Made by a program: the position numbers and the translations under genes | Shown here: in pieces, positions 1-8,052 of the stretch | Numbering within the stretch: the stretch's first letter is position 1 | Layout of the letters: each line of letters starts with the position of its first letter | Notes under the pieces: model-generated | What the model saw: the letters and a program-made list of their open reading frames with translations, nothing else | Told to the model about the DNA's origin: nothing | The model's database searches: none | Assembly: GCF_000340475.1 (NCBI RefSeq) | Contig: NZ_CM001792.1 | Span: 1,324,659-1,388,658 of the forward strand | From: Oceanobacillus kimchii X50 | Lineage (GTDB): Bacteria > Bacillota > Bacilli > Bacillales > Amphibacillaceae | Length of the DNA stretch: 64,000 bases | Direction: 5' to 3'

Positions 1-130
1 CCTCAATTTCAAAATTATTTTTGGCTTTTTCTAAAGGTATATTTTGTAGTGCTTTAGGAGAAAAATGCTTATATTCTAAGTCTATAATTCTTGTTTTAAT
101 TTCAGGGGTATTAAATAAATTTGGATTCAT
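1..130 (-). CDS. Unidentified protein, 5' end only (cut by window edge)
   Basis: An open frame begins with ATG at 130 and runs off the left edge after 43 codons. It reads MNPNLFNTPEIKTRIIDLE and continues YKHFSPKALQNIPLEK. The ATG lies 5 bp past the stop of the upstream lipoprotein gene (136..798), so the two are probably cotranscribed. The ribosome site (AAGTGAGTGA) is weak. There is no signal peptide in the visible part. I do not recognise the family; too little is present to assign a function. Confidence 0.55.
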   Translation of the reverse strand, partial: MNPNLFNTPEIKTRIIDLEYKHFSPKALQNIPLEKAKNNFEIE

Positions 131-135
131 ATAAG

Positions 136-798
136 TCACTCACTTTTATAATCTTCAAATTTTATCGATTTAAATTGTTCAATGATACTATTTTTATGGT
201 TATTTATCTTGACTTCGCAATTATTATCGTTCAATTCATTAGTACATTTTACGGTGGAGGTTATTTGAATTTGTTGATTATCATTCCATAATAATGAAAC
301 TAGCATTACCCTCTTATCGTTTATTTTATACTCCGCGACATCATATGTTTTTGAATTACTATCAATATTTTTAAATTCTAGGTCATAATCCGCACTCTGC
401 GAGAGTTGCTTCTTACTACTATCTGGACTAGAGATAGCATTAAAGTAGTTGAATGTATGACTTATAAATATATCATTAATTGCTTCTCTATAACCTATAA
501 CTAGTGTTTCACTACGGTTATCTGGACCAACGATATGACTTTTTTCGTCTATAAGCATCTTCTCTGGAAAGTCCATCGTAAAACTTTTTGACTTGGAAAA
601 GAAAGGGTAGAATCCTTCACGCACAGGCTCTATGGATTGTATAAATTCACGGGTGAATTCATCTTGAAGAGCTGGAACATCGGCTAAATCTTCAGCTTTC
701 ATTTCAGAAGGAGACGTATTTTCTTCTTTATCATTATTCATACCACAACCTCCTAGGATAAATAAGACAATTAATAATATCCACATATATTTTTTCAT
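136..798 (-). CDS. Putative lipoprotein, tandem paralogue 1
   Basis: A 220-residue exported lipoprotein of unknown function. A short lysine start, a hydrophobic stretch (WILLIVLFILGG) and the lipobox cysteine in GGCG mark a type II signal peptide. The ATG at 798 is chosen because GGAGG sits 8 nt upstream; a longer frame starting at 816 would begin inside that ribosome site. The mature part starts with an acidic linker followed by a segment also found in the neighbouring gene (DVPALQDEFTREFIQSIEP, then REGFYPF and SFTMDFP). The gene at 946..1629 is a tandem paralogue and even its upstream DNA is duplicated. It is likely surface-anchored; I infer no specific role. Confidence 0.8.
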   Translation of the reverse strand: MKKYMWILLIVLFILGGCGMNNDKEENTSPSEMKAEDLADVPALQDEFTREFIQSIEPVREGFYPFFSKSKSFTMDFPEKMLIDEKSHIVGPDNRSETLVIGYREAINDIFISHTFNYFNAISSPDSSKKQLSQSADYDLEFKNIDSNSKTYDVAEYKINDKRVMLVSLLWNDNQQIQITSTVKCTNELNDNNCEVKINNHKNSIIEQFKSIKFEDYKSE

Positions 799-945
799 GA
801 GGCATACCTCCAACATAGGTCTTAATCTTCATCGTATATAAGTATATAGATTATATACCCGGAATCAACAAAAATAAGTAAAAATTATGAAAATAATACA
901 AATGTCGTAAGTATTATTGACTAAAAGAGGTGAAAGTGAAATGAA

Positions 946-1629
946 TTAATTTAAGTTTGTTTTAAAATCATTTACTTTCATATTAATTACATCTATGGTT
1001 TTTAATATTTCAATAATATTATCTTTTTCTTTGCTTACATGTTCTTTACATTGATTCGCTTCAGTACAGGTGAAACTTACGTTAAGGTGGATTTGGCCAT
1101 ATTCGTTCCAAATTAATGCTGCTATAGAATAAAGTTTTTCATTAAACTTGTAGTCTGCAATGGATAAATTGGTTTCATTATTTGTTTTTATATCTTCAAA
1201 ATTTAAATCTCTGCCGTGGCTAAGTGAAATTGTATTTTTACTGTTTTCTTCGACAGGCTCTCCTCTATAATAGTGTAAAATATAATTTGGATATACTTCT
1301 AAATTTCTATTAGAAGATCCCCAAGTAATAGTTTCGCTTCTATTGTCCGGACCAACTATATGACTTTCAATATTTACAATCATGTCCTGTGGAAAATCCA
1401 TCGTAAAACTCTTTGACTTGGATACGAAAGGGTAGAAGCCTTCACGAACGGGTTCGATGGATTGTATAAACTCACGGGTGAATTTATCTTGAAGGGCTGG
1501 AACATCGGGTAAGTCTTCAGCATTTATGTCAGAAGGGAGTAAATTTTCTTTTTCATCATCATTCGTTCCGCAGCCTGCTATCATAATTAATATTGCTAAA
1601 AGTAACCAAAGTATTTTTTCAAGAAGCAT
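946..1629 (-). CDS. Putative lipoprotein, tandem paralogue 2 (altered start region)
   Basis: Paralogue of the 136..798 lipoprotein, sharing DVPALQDKFTREFIQSIEP and SKSFTMDFP; the C-terminal halves are more diverged. The lipobox is IMIAGCG. The start is uncertain. The in-frame ATG at 1629 lies only 1 nt after GGAGG. The codon aligned with the paralogue's ATG is a TTG in another frame, apparently because one base was lost a few codons into the gene. An alternative GTG at 1659 has no good ribosome site. Translation may therefore be weak. The upstream 60 bp, with a TTGATT/TATACT promoter-like pair at 16 bp spacing, is nearly identical to that of the first copy. Confidence 0.7.
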   Translation of the reverse strand: MLLEKILWLLLAILIMIAGCGTNDDEKENLLPSDINAEDLPDVPALQDKFTREFIQSIEPVREGFYPFVSKSKSFTMDFPQDMIVNIESHIVGPDNRSETITWGSSNRNLEVYPNYILHYYRGEPVEENSKNTISLSHGRDLNFEDIKTNNETNLSIADYKFNEKLYSIAALIWNEYGQIHLNVSFTCTEANQCKEHVSKEKDNIIEILKTIDVINMKVNDFKTNLN

Positions 1630-1718
1630 TCCTCCAACATAACTTATCGTCTTCACCACATATAAGTATATAGATTATATACCCGGAATCAACGAAAATA
1701 AGTAAAAATTATGAAAAC

Positions 1719-1748
1719 AAAAAAATACAGATATCACATCTGTATTTT
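1719..1748 (-). terminator. Rho-independent terminator
   Basis: An 11-bp perfect stem (1722-1732 with 1738-1748, loop ATCAC) is followed on the minus strand by a run of Ts. It lies just past the stop of the 1759..2184 lipoprotein gene and separates it from the lipoprotein pair downstream. Confidence 0.8.
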
Positions 1749-1758
1749 CTACAAACAA

Positions 1759-2184
1759 CTATTCTTTTTCTATTTTTGCATCTGTAATAATTGGATATGC
1801 CATTCTATCAATGCCTTCAAAAGTTCCAGTTACCTGAACATTATCATCTTCTGTCCATTCTTCAATTGAATCAATAACAATAACATAAATATCACCTTCT
1901 GCATCTTCAATGTGAATATGGTTACTTTCTTTCAAAGTAAATGCTTCATGTTGTACGTCTTCACTATCTGAGCTTTTCATTACATGTGTTTGTTGGTCTT
2001 CATTAATTTTTTTTATTTTTCCATGCAAATTAACCGAAGTACCACTCGAAATAATCTCGTCATCAGCGTGGTCACCTAATTCCAGACTATTCAACATTTT
2101 CCTATAGTCTGCTTCAACCGTTTCATTATTGCATGCAGCTAACAAGGTGAAACAAATTAGTAAAAGAACGATTATTTTCTTCAT
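1759..2184 (-). CDS. Small lipoprotein of unknown function
   Basis: A 141-residue lipoprotein with a type II signal peptide (MKKIIVLLLICFTLLAAC). The mature part has an alternating pattern of beta-strand character (VNLHGKIKKI, DIYVIVIDSIEEW, VQVTGTFEGI), which would suit a small OB-fold-like barrel. That is only a guess from pattern. A GGAGG ribosome site precedes the ATG by 12 nt. The gene ends in its own terminator and is transcribed separately from the paralogous lipoproteins that follow. Confidence 0.7.
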   Translation of the reverse strand: MKKIIVLLLICFTLLAACNNETVEADYRKMLNSLELGDHADDEIISSGTSVNLHGKIKKINEDQQTHVMKSSDSEDVQHEAFTLKESNHIHIEDAEGDIYVIVIDSIEEWTEDDNVQVTGTFEGIDRMAYPIITDAKIEKE

Positions 2185-2263
2185 GATAAATATTTACCTC
2201 CGTTTATTTGTTATACGTATTGAGGCTTGGCTTGTTTGAAAAGAATACAGAATATCTCTGTGG

Positions 2264-3721
2264 TTACTCCTGCTGATTCACTTCCATTGCTGCTCTTATT
2301 CCTGATTGAATAGCACCTTCTATCCAGCCGTTAAAATTAGAGGTGTGGTCTCCAGCAAAATGAATTCTCCCTTCAGGTTGCTTGATAATGTCTTCCGTAA
2401 TTGCAGCACCGATTAAAGGAGTTAATAGGGTGAAACATCCAGCTGAATATGGATTGAGACTCCAGTTGAAATATACTGAACGAGAGAATTGTTTGTATAC
2501 TATATTCCCATATATTTGAGCAAGATCTCTTAAAATCATTTGTACCATAAGGGTGGGAGTCGTACTAGTCCAGAGTAGTGCATCTTCACCCCAACTATAG
2601 CTAGCTAATAAAACAGCTGGTCCTTTCATGCCTTTACCATAACTAGGTATGTAAGAAAATCTACTTGGGAGGTCAGAGATAGCATTTCCCATATTTAAAC
2701 CTTCCCAGAACCTTTCTTTGAATTCGATGCCTATTTTTACAGAAGGTATATGAAGTAATTGACGGATAATCTGCCATTTTTCAAAAGAAATAGATTCATA
2801 GGGGGTTACATCAATAAATTGAAATACAGAGAAGGGCGAAGTGTTAATTACAAAATCTCCTTTATACGTTTGTTTTTTATCAGTTTGGACAGTAATATGT
2901 GAAGATGACTGACGAATTGCGATGACCCTTTGTTCTGTTTTTATATTTTTTTCCAGCTGCTTAGAGATAGAATACGGCAATCGGTCATTTCCGTTGTTGA
3001 TAGCATCGAAATGAACGTTATCTACGGTTAAAGGCTCTAGAATATCAGTAATGACATCTACAAAACTACCTTGTGGAAATCCCTCAAGTCCAGAAATTAT
3101 TCCAATTAATCTTATTGCATTTGGAGAAAGGGATGGACCTAATGGATTATTTTGTAAAAATTCTCCAATAGAATAGCCTTTATATTTCTCTTCTAGTAAT
3201 CTTTGTCCCTGTTCATTACTATTTGTATATAGTTCGACAAATGGATCAATGGCTTCTTGAAGAAGTTGGTCCGCGGTTTTTCCTTTTTCATGATCAGGTA
3301 GGGGAAAGTTTAATATGTCAGGATTCACTTCATACGCTTCTCTAGTCGTTCGAATATTATTAACAAGGATGATATCTTCAGGAGTTTCGTTTATAAATGG
3401 ATGAAGTTTAAGAGCGAATTTTTTGATATACGCATGTACTAGTCGATGATAATTAGGAATTCTCATAGCGCCAACATCTAAATAATTTCCTTTTGTTAAT
3501 GGTTCACGTATTGTGTAAACTCTTCCTCCAATACGTTTATTTGCTTCAAGAATCACTACATCATGTCCAGCGTCCTTTAGTAAATGTCCAGCAACTAATC
3601 CAGCTAAACCAGCACCAATAATAATAATTCGTTTTGGAGTACTTTTCTCCTCGATACCATTATTGATGATTTGAAGATAATCTTCGGGGTAACGTAGTTG
3701 TGTTGGTTCTCTTGTGTTCAT
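2264..3721 (-). CDS. Flavin-dependent amine/amino-acid oxidase
   Basis: A 485-residue FAD enzyme of the monoamine oxidase / L-amino-acid oxidase family, which oxidises primary amines or amino acids to imines and passes electrons to oxygen. The dinucleotide-binding GxGxxG is in IIIIGAGLAGLVAG (about residues 31-44), followed by the ribose-binding glutamate in VVILEANKRIGGRV. The C-terminal FAD-contact motif is HFAGDHTSNFNGWIEGAI. The middle is the variable substrate domain. There is no signal peptide, so it is probably cytoplasmic. The start ATG has an AAAGGTGGT ribosome site. The substrate cannot be told from the sequence, and the neighbours give no pathway clue. Confidence 0.85.
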   Translation of the reverse strand: MNTREPTQLRYPEDYLQIINNGIEEKSTPKRIIIIGAGLAGLVAGHLLKDAGHDVVILEANKRIGGRVYTIREPLTKGNYLDVGAMRIPNYHRLVHAYIKKFALKLHPFINETPEDIILVNNIRTTREAYEVNPDILNFPLPDHEKGKTADQLLQEAIDPFVELYTNSNEQGQRLLEEKYKGYSIGEFLQNNPLGPSLSPNAIRLIGIISGLEGFPQGSFVDVITDILEPLTVDNVHFDAINNGNDRLPYSISKQLEKNIKTEQRVIAIRQSSSHITVQTDKKQTYKGDFVINTSPFSVFQFIDVTPYESISFEKWQIIRQLLHIPSVKIGIEFKERFWEGLNMGNAISDLPSRFSYIPSYGKGMKGPAVLLASYSWGEDALLWTSTTPTLMVQMILRDLAQIYGNIVYKQFSRSVYFNWSLNPYSAGCFTLLTPLIGAAITEDIIKQPEGRIHFAGDHTSNFNGWIEGAIQSGIRAAMEVNQQE

Positions 3722-3847
3722 CTGATTACCACCTTTTTTAGAACATCATATGAGTTACCTGTGCCTTATATGCTGAAGAAATGGATGAGATGGGGTAAGG
3801 ATTTGTTATAATTAGTATCACTATAGAAAAAGGTGAGGGGGAACAGA

Positions 3848-4294
3848 ATGAATGCATATCCATTGTTTATAATTAACGTAGAAGCTGCTATCTATAATAG
3901 AGGAAAGTGGTTGATTATAAAAAGAAGTGAACAAGAAGCACATGCGGGAGGTTTATTATCTCTTGTAGGCGGTAAAGTAGAGCATTCCGAGATAGAGATA
4001 GATATAATCGAAAACGCGTTAAAAAGGGAAGTAATGGAAAAAGTCGGAATTGTCATAAATAATCCCGTTTATATTTATAGTAATTACTTTACATTTGATG
4101 CAGATAAACATGTAGTTAATATTGTCTTTGCTTGTTTATATCAAGAAGAAAATGGGAGGCCAATTATTAACAGTAAGGAAGAGATTGATAAGATAAAATG
4201 GATGAGCTCTGAAGAAATTAATCAAAATAGTAATGCACCAATCTATTTAAAAGAAAGTATTCAACGATGTGAAAATCGAATGTTCCATATTTAA
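3848..4294 (+). CDS. Nudix hydrolase
   Basis: A 148-residue MutT-like phosphohydrolase that would cleave a nucleoside diphosphate linked to another moiety. The Nudix box is readable around residues 40-70: GGKVEH, then REVMEKVGI. It departs from the consensus in having about four extra residues before the RE pair and EK in place of the usual EE. The ATG at 3848 is preferred over an upstream GTG at 3833 because the ribosome site (AGGTGAGGGG) spans 3831-3840. The gene is single and plus-strand, ending at a hairpin terminator. The substrate is unknown. Confidence 0.85.
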   Translation: MNAYPLFIINVEAAIYNRGKWLIIKRSEQEAHAGGLLSLVGGKVEHSEIEIDIIENALKREVMEKVGIVINNPVYIYSNYFTFDADKHVVNIVFACLYQEENGRPIINSKEEIDKIKWMSSEEINQNSNAPIYLKESIQRCENRMFHI

Positions 4295-4301
4295 ATCAAT
4301 T

Positions 4302-4345
4302 AAGGCCCAGTTATTTGTAGTTTAGTATTTGGGCCTTCTTTGATT
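4302..4345. terminator. Bidirectional terminator between convergent genes
   Basis: An 8-bp stem AAGGCCCA/TGGGCCTT (4302-4309 with 4330-4337) is extended outward by AAATCAA/TTGATTT. It lies between the Nudix gene on the plus strand and the pseudogene on the minus strand. The T-rich tail on the plus strand is TTCTTTGATTT. Confidence 0.6.
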
Positions 4346-4360
4346 TATCCACTACTTTTT

Positions 4361-4632
4361 TTACCTATCCCAATTCCATAATTCTACGCCGTCTAATTCT
4401 TCATTCTGAACAAAAGGTAAGTCCTTAAGTTTTTTAATTCTTTTACTGGACCTGTGACAACTGCGCCATAAGTGATGAACCCTTCTTTTTTGATGTATTG
4501 ATATTGTGTTTGTAAATGTTTTAAGTCAAGAAAAATAGTATAGTAACTCTCTGATTGATCGAGAAGAGTTCTATATTTTTTTATTGATTGTTTTCTTCGA
4601 CATAAAAGAGGGTATTCACCTTTTTTCGACAA
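4361..4632 (-). pseudogene. Remnant of an anti-sigma-factor-like gene (C-terminal domain, frameshifted)
   Basis: The open frame reads QSESYYTIFLDLKHL and then YGAVVTGPVKELKNLR, which resembles the C-terminal domain of Bacillus sigma-factor-regulator proteins. The frame then runs into a stop at about 4393. In a neighbouring frame the same DNA continues as LKDLPFVQNEELDGVELWNW followed by TAA at 4361, the expected end of such a protein. A single indel near 4425-4435 has therefore split the end of the gene. The usual N-terminal membrane part is missing upstream, so this is a decayed fragment. Family naming is from memory of the motif pattern. Confidence 0.6.
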
Positions 4633-4639
4633 TGAAAGG

Positions 4640-4999
4640 ACAATTCTTGTCGAAGAAAATTTATAAATTTATTGAAGAAATTTATCTGGGAACTTTCGTA
4701 ATAATGAATAATAGATATAAAGGATGATTTTTGTATTGGTATTTTGTTTTATTCTGAATATAAAAATAATTCTTAATTACTGTTGATTTGTTTTGTGAAA
4801 AGTAGACTTAGTCCTTCGTATTCATTTTGCACTCCAAAACAGATTTACAACATATTCCTACAACATTTTCAAACAAGGTTTGCTAAAGTCTAGTTAGCAA
4901 TTACAAAAACTACATTACTTCAAAATTTGTTTTATCGAAGGAAGGGGGAATGACGAATTTTGAAAGTGCTTTTCATATCGACTTAAGGGAGGTATACAG
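4640..4999 (+). promoter_or_regulatory. Leader region of the nagZ-led cluster
   Basis: About 360 bp without a gene. Two dyads stand out: TTGCTAA (4880-4886) facing TTAGCAA (4894-4900), and TGAAAGTGCTTTTCA (4961-4975), a palindrome resembling a catabolite-response element with two mismatches. The latter lies 25 bp before the nagZ ATG. No convincing -35/-10 pair was found by eye. Confidence 0.35.
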
Positions 5000-7006
5000 A
5001 TGTTCCGTAAATTCTTTCTATTATTTCTATCAATCGTATTAACCTTCACGACTTTACCGATGTCAGCGCTTGCCGAACAAGAAGATGAAATACAGAGGAT
5101 TATAGATAATATGTCTGTCGAAGAAAAAGTAGGGCAATTGTTTATTGTCCACGTGTATGGACAAACTCCAACTGATTCAAATTATGAATCAACAAATCTC
5201 ACAAATAACCGTGGTGGTAAGAACTTTCAAGAGGTAATTGAAAATTACCATATTGGAGGAATCATTTACTTCAATTGGTCACAAAACATCGGTACCCCAT
5301 TAGAAAAACAACAAGTGCATGATTTATCAAATGGACTACAAGATATTGCCTTGGCACAAGAATCCGAAATACCGTTATTTATTTCAACAGACCAAGAAGG
5401 TGGTATCGTACAGCGAGTGATTTCCCCTGGTACCGTATTCCCGGGTAATATGGCGATTGGAGCTACAAATTCAATAGATTTTGCATCCAGAAGTGGTGAA
5501 ATTCTAGGAAAAGAATTGGATGCTTTAGGTATTAATATGAATTTTGCCCCAACTGTAGATGTTAATCTTAATCCTGCTAATCCAGTCATTGGTGTGCGTT
5601 CTTTTGGTGAAAATCCAGTGATGGTATCACAATTGGGAGCAGCACAAATTACAGCATATGAAAATCAAGATGTCGTAGCTACGGCGAAACATTTTCCTGG
5701 GCATGGTGATACGGATGTAGATTCTCATTATGGTCTTCCAGTTATCGATCATGATTTAGATACTTTACATGAGGTTGACTTGCCTCCATTTCAAGCAGCA
5801 ATTGATGCTGGGGTAGGGGCAATTATGACAGGGCATATTGTTGTTCCGGCATTAGATGATTCTGGATTACCTGCGACATTATCCTATCCGATATTAACTG
5901 AACTGCTCCGGGAAGAAATGGGGTTTGAAGGGTTGATTATTACGGATAGTTTAGGAATGTCTGGAGCAAATGTTGTTCCACCGCATCGTGTAGCAGTTGA
6001 ATCTTTTTTAGCTGGAGCTGATATTTTACTAAATCCTCCAGACGTACCTGTAGCTTATGAAGGTGTGATGGATGCTGTAGAGTCAGGGGAGATTAGTGAA
6101 GAACGATTAAATGAATCGGTGTATCGAATTCTTTCTGCAAAAATGGAGTATGGATTATTTGAAGATCCATATACAGAGAGTAGTAAATTAGATGTCATTG
6201 GTTCAGAGTCACATCTCAAAACAGCTAGTGAAATTGCAGAGAAAAGTATTACTTTACTAAAGAATAATGGAGATGTCTTACCGCTTCAAGAAGGGGAAGA
6301 AGTTTTTATTACTGGTCCTTCAGCTGCATTTCCAAATAAGATAGCAAATCTTTTAGGAGAACAAGATATTAATAGTACACATTATAGTACTGCAACCAGT
6401 CCAACAGATAATCAAATTGAAGAAGCAGTGGATAGAGCGGTAACAGCAGACAAAATTGTTGTTACAACCTATACTGCTAATACAAATGAAAGACAACAAA
6501 TGCTAGTGGAAGCATTGCAAGAACTGGATAAACCAATTATAGTGTCTGCTCATCGAAATCCGTATGATTTAATGGCATTTCCCAATGTTGATGCTTACCT
6601 TAACTCGTACAGCTATTTAGATGTTTCGTTAGATGCGGTTGCTGCTTCGTTAATCGGGGATATTAATCCTTATGGAAAATTACCGGTGACAATTCCAGAT
6701 TTAAATGAAATAGGAGATGGCATTGATTATGTCGGTGCGGAAAGTGCTAATGATATTAAAGCACTCGTAGAAGAACTCCATACAAATGAGGAATTAAATT
6801 CCGAAGAAGCGAAGAAGGCGTTAGAAAGACATTTAACGGCAGTGGCTCAATTTGAAAAGACAAATCAATCAACGAAAGTTATCAAACATTTGAAGAGTTT
6901 TCAAACATTAATAGATCATTACAATAAACAAGAGGCATTTAGTAAAAAGGCGTATAACTATCTAGAAACTACTAGTCTTCGTCTGATTGACCAATGGGAA
7001 GACTAA
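5000..7006 (+). CDS. nagZ: Secreted beta-N-acetylglucosaminidase (GH3, NagZ type) with C-terminal helical module
   Basis: A 668-residue exported glycoside hydrolase family 3 enzyme, expected to remove GlcNAc from the non-reducing end of wall fragments. Residues 1-25 are a signal peptide ending MSALA. The catalytic domain shows the family loop KHFPGHGDTDVDSH (230-243, with the Asp/His proton-donor pair) and the nucleophile aspartate at 316 in ITDSLGMSG. A second alpha/beta domain follows, as in Bacillus NagZ (YbbD). The last ~85 residues form an all-helical module (HLTAVAQFEKTNQ, then IKHLKSFQTLID, ending DQWED) that recurs in three downstream enzymes and resembles the FIMAH domain. An AAGGGAGGT ribosome site supports the start. 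It leads the exported-protein cluster. Confidence 0.92.
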   Translation: MFRKFFLLFLSIVLTFTTLPMSALAEQEDEIQRIIDNMSVEEKVGQLFIVHVYGQTPTDSNYESTNLTNNRGGKNFQEVIENYHIGGIIYFNWSQNIGTPLEKQQVHDLSNGLQDIALAQESEIPLFISTDQEGGIVQRVISPGTVFPGNMAIGATNSIDFASRSGEILGKELDALGINMNFAPTVDVNLNPANPVIGVRSFGENPVMVSQLGAAQITAYENQDVVATAKHFPGHGDTDVDSHYGLPVIDHDLDTLHEVDLPPFQAAIDAGVGAIMTGHIVVPALDDSGLPATLSYPILTELLREEMGFEGLIITDSLGMSGANVVPPHRVAVESFLAGADILLNPPDVPVAYEGVMDAVESGEISEERLNESVYRILSAKMEYGLFEDPYTESSKLDVIGSESHLKTASEIAEKSITLLKNNGDVLPLQEGEEVFITGPSAAFPNKIANLLGEQDINSTHYSTATSPTDNQIEEAVDRAVTADKIVVTTYTANTNERQQMLVEALQELDKPIIVSAHRNPYDLMAFPNVDAYLNSYSYLDVSLDAVAASLIGDINPYGKLPVTIPDLNEIGDGIDYVGAESANDIKALVEELHTNEELNSEEAKKALERHLTAVAQFEKTNQSTKVIKHLKSFQTLIDHYNKQEAFSKKAYNYLETTSLRLIDQWED

Positions 7007-7037
7007 AAATAATGCCAAGCAGTAAAGGAAGAAAAAT

Positions 7038-7454
7038 ATGTTGTTTCAATCATTAATAAAATTATCTATTCTCTTTTGCTTAGTACTCTTGACGCTATTA
7101 CAAATTCATTCACCTACCTCTGCAGTATTTTCCGATTCCATGGAAATTCAAGGAAAAATTACTGTTGATAAAGAGGAAAGAGAAAAAGAAACTGAAGAAA
7201 CTAAATCAATAGAAGAAAATAAAATAGAAAAAGATAAATTAAACAGTGAGAAAGACAATGAATCTAAAGAAAAAGAAGTTCAAGTAGAGGAAGATACAAC
7301 ACAAGATAAGCAATTACCTTCTGAGGAAGGGAATGGGAATCATCATGAAGAGGATGAGACTAGTTCGGACATGGATGAAGAGGAGAAAGAAACGAATAAA
7401 AAGGAATCTAGTGAAACAACGAATTCCGAAGATGAAATAGAGGAAGATTCATAG
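7038..7454 (+). CDS. TapA-like short exported acidic protein
   Basis: A 138-residue protein with a hydrophobic export segment, a cleavage-like site and then SAVFSDSMEIQGKITV, which mimics the mature start of TasA/CalY proteins (AYFSDS). Everything after residue 48 is low-complexity and rich in Glu, Lys, Ser and Asp. It sits directly before sipW and tasA, the position of tapA in the Bacillus subtilis tapA-sipW-tasA operon. B. subtilis TapA likewise has an AAFHD-type start and a charged tail, but its folded middle domain is missing here. The likely role is fibre assembly or anchoring; this rests on order and architecture, not on sequence identity. Confidence 0.6.
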   Translation: MLFQSLIKLSILFCLVLLTLLQIHSPTSAVFSDSMEIQGKITVDKEEREKETEETKSIEENKIEKDKLNSEKDNESKEKEVQVEEDTTQDKQLPSEEGNGNHHEEDETSSDMDEEEKETNKKESSETTNSEDEIEEDS

Positions 7455-7475
7455 ATTAGGGAGGGGGTGAATGCT

Positions 7476-8033
7476 ATGCGTATATCTGGTATTTTTCGAA
7501 AAGTCGGTAAATTTATATTCACATGTAGTTGGGTAGTATTAATAGCCTTTTTAGCTTTAGCACTAGTATCAAAAGCAAATGGGAACGATGGAAGTATTTT
7601 GGGATATCAGGTGAAATCCGTACTATCTGGTTCAATGGAACCTGGTATCCAGACAGGGTCCATCATTGTTATTAATACGAAGACGAGCGCAACTGACTAT
7701 CAACGTGGTGATATTGTTACATTTACTGGTGAAGAAGGGATGTTAATTACTCACCGAATTCAAGAGATTCAAAATAGTGGAACGCAATTTATTACAAAAG
7801 GGGATGCAAATAATGGTCCTGACGTGAGTCCTGTTCCAGTATCGAACATCGTCGGTGAATATAGCGGCATTACCATTCCTTATGTAGGATATGTGCTGCA
7901 TTTTGCCACCACTGCACAAGGAGCAGCACTATTATTTATTCTTCCAGGAATATTATTAGTTAGTTATTCGATAATTACTATTCGAAATGCATTAAAAGAA
8001 GTAAAACAATTAGTAGAAGAGAAGACAGCTTAA
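7476..8033 (+). CDS. sipW: Signal peptidase I, SipW type
   Basis: A 185-residue membrane serine peptidase of the archaeal/ER-like S26B subgroup, which in Bacillus processes TasA and TapA. The nucleophile Ser53 is in SVLSGSMEPG. The general base position carries histidine (His93 in LITHRI) instead of the lysine of ordinary bacterial signal peptidases. GDANNGPD is the conserved aspartate box. Hydrophobic segments near residues 14-32 and 145-170 anchor it. The ATG at 7476 is preferred to a GTG at 7467, which overlaps the AGGGAGGGGG ribosome site. It lies 21 bp after the TapA-like gene and 19 bp before tasA, so they form one operon. Confidence 0.92.
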   Translation: MRISGIFRKVGKFIFTCSWVVLIAFLALALVSKANGNDGSILGYQVKSVLSGSMEPGIQTGSIIVINTKTSATDYQRGDIVTFTGEEGMLITHRIQEIQNSGTQFITKGDANNGPDVSPVPVSNIVGEYSGITIPYVGYVLHFATTAQGAALLFILPGILLVSYSIITIRNALKEVKQLVEEKTA

Positions 8034-8052
8034 AAAATGAGGAGGAAATTAA

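Noticed and set aside
5266..5589. 107-codon minus-strand frame inside nagZ
   Set aside because: It is antisense to the catalytic domain of a clear gene, has no ribosome site and no recognisable product.
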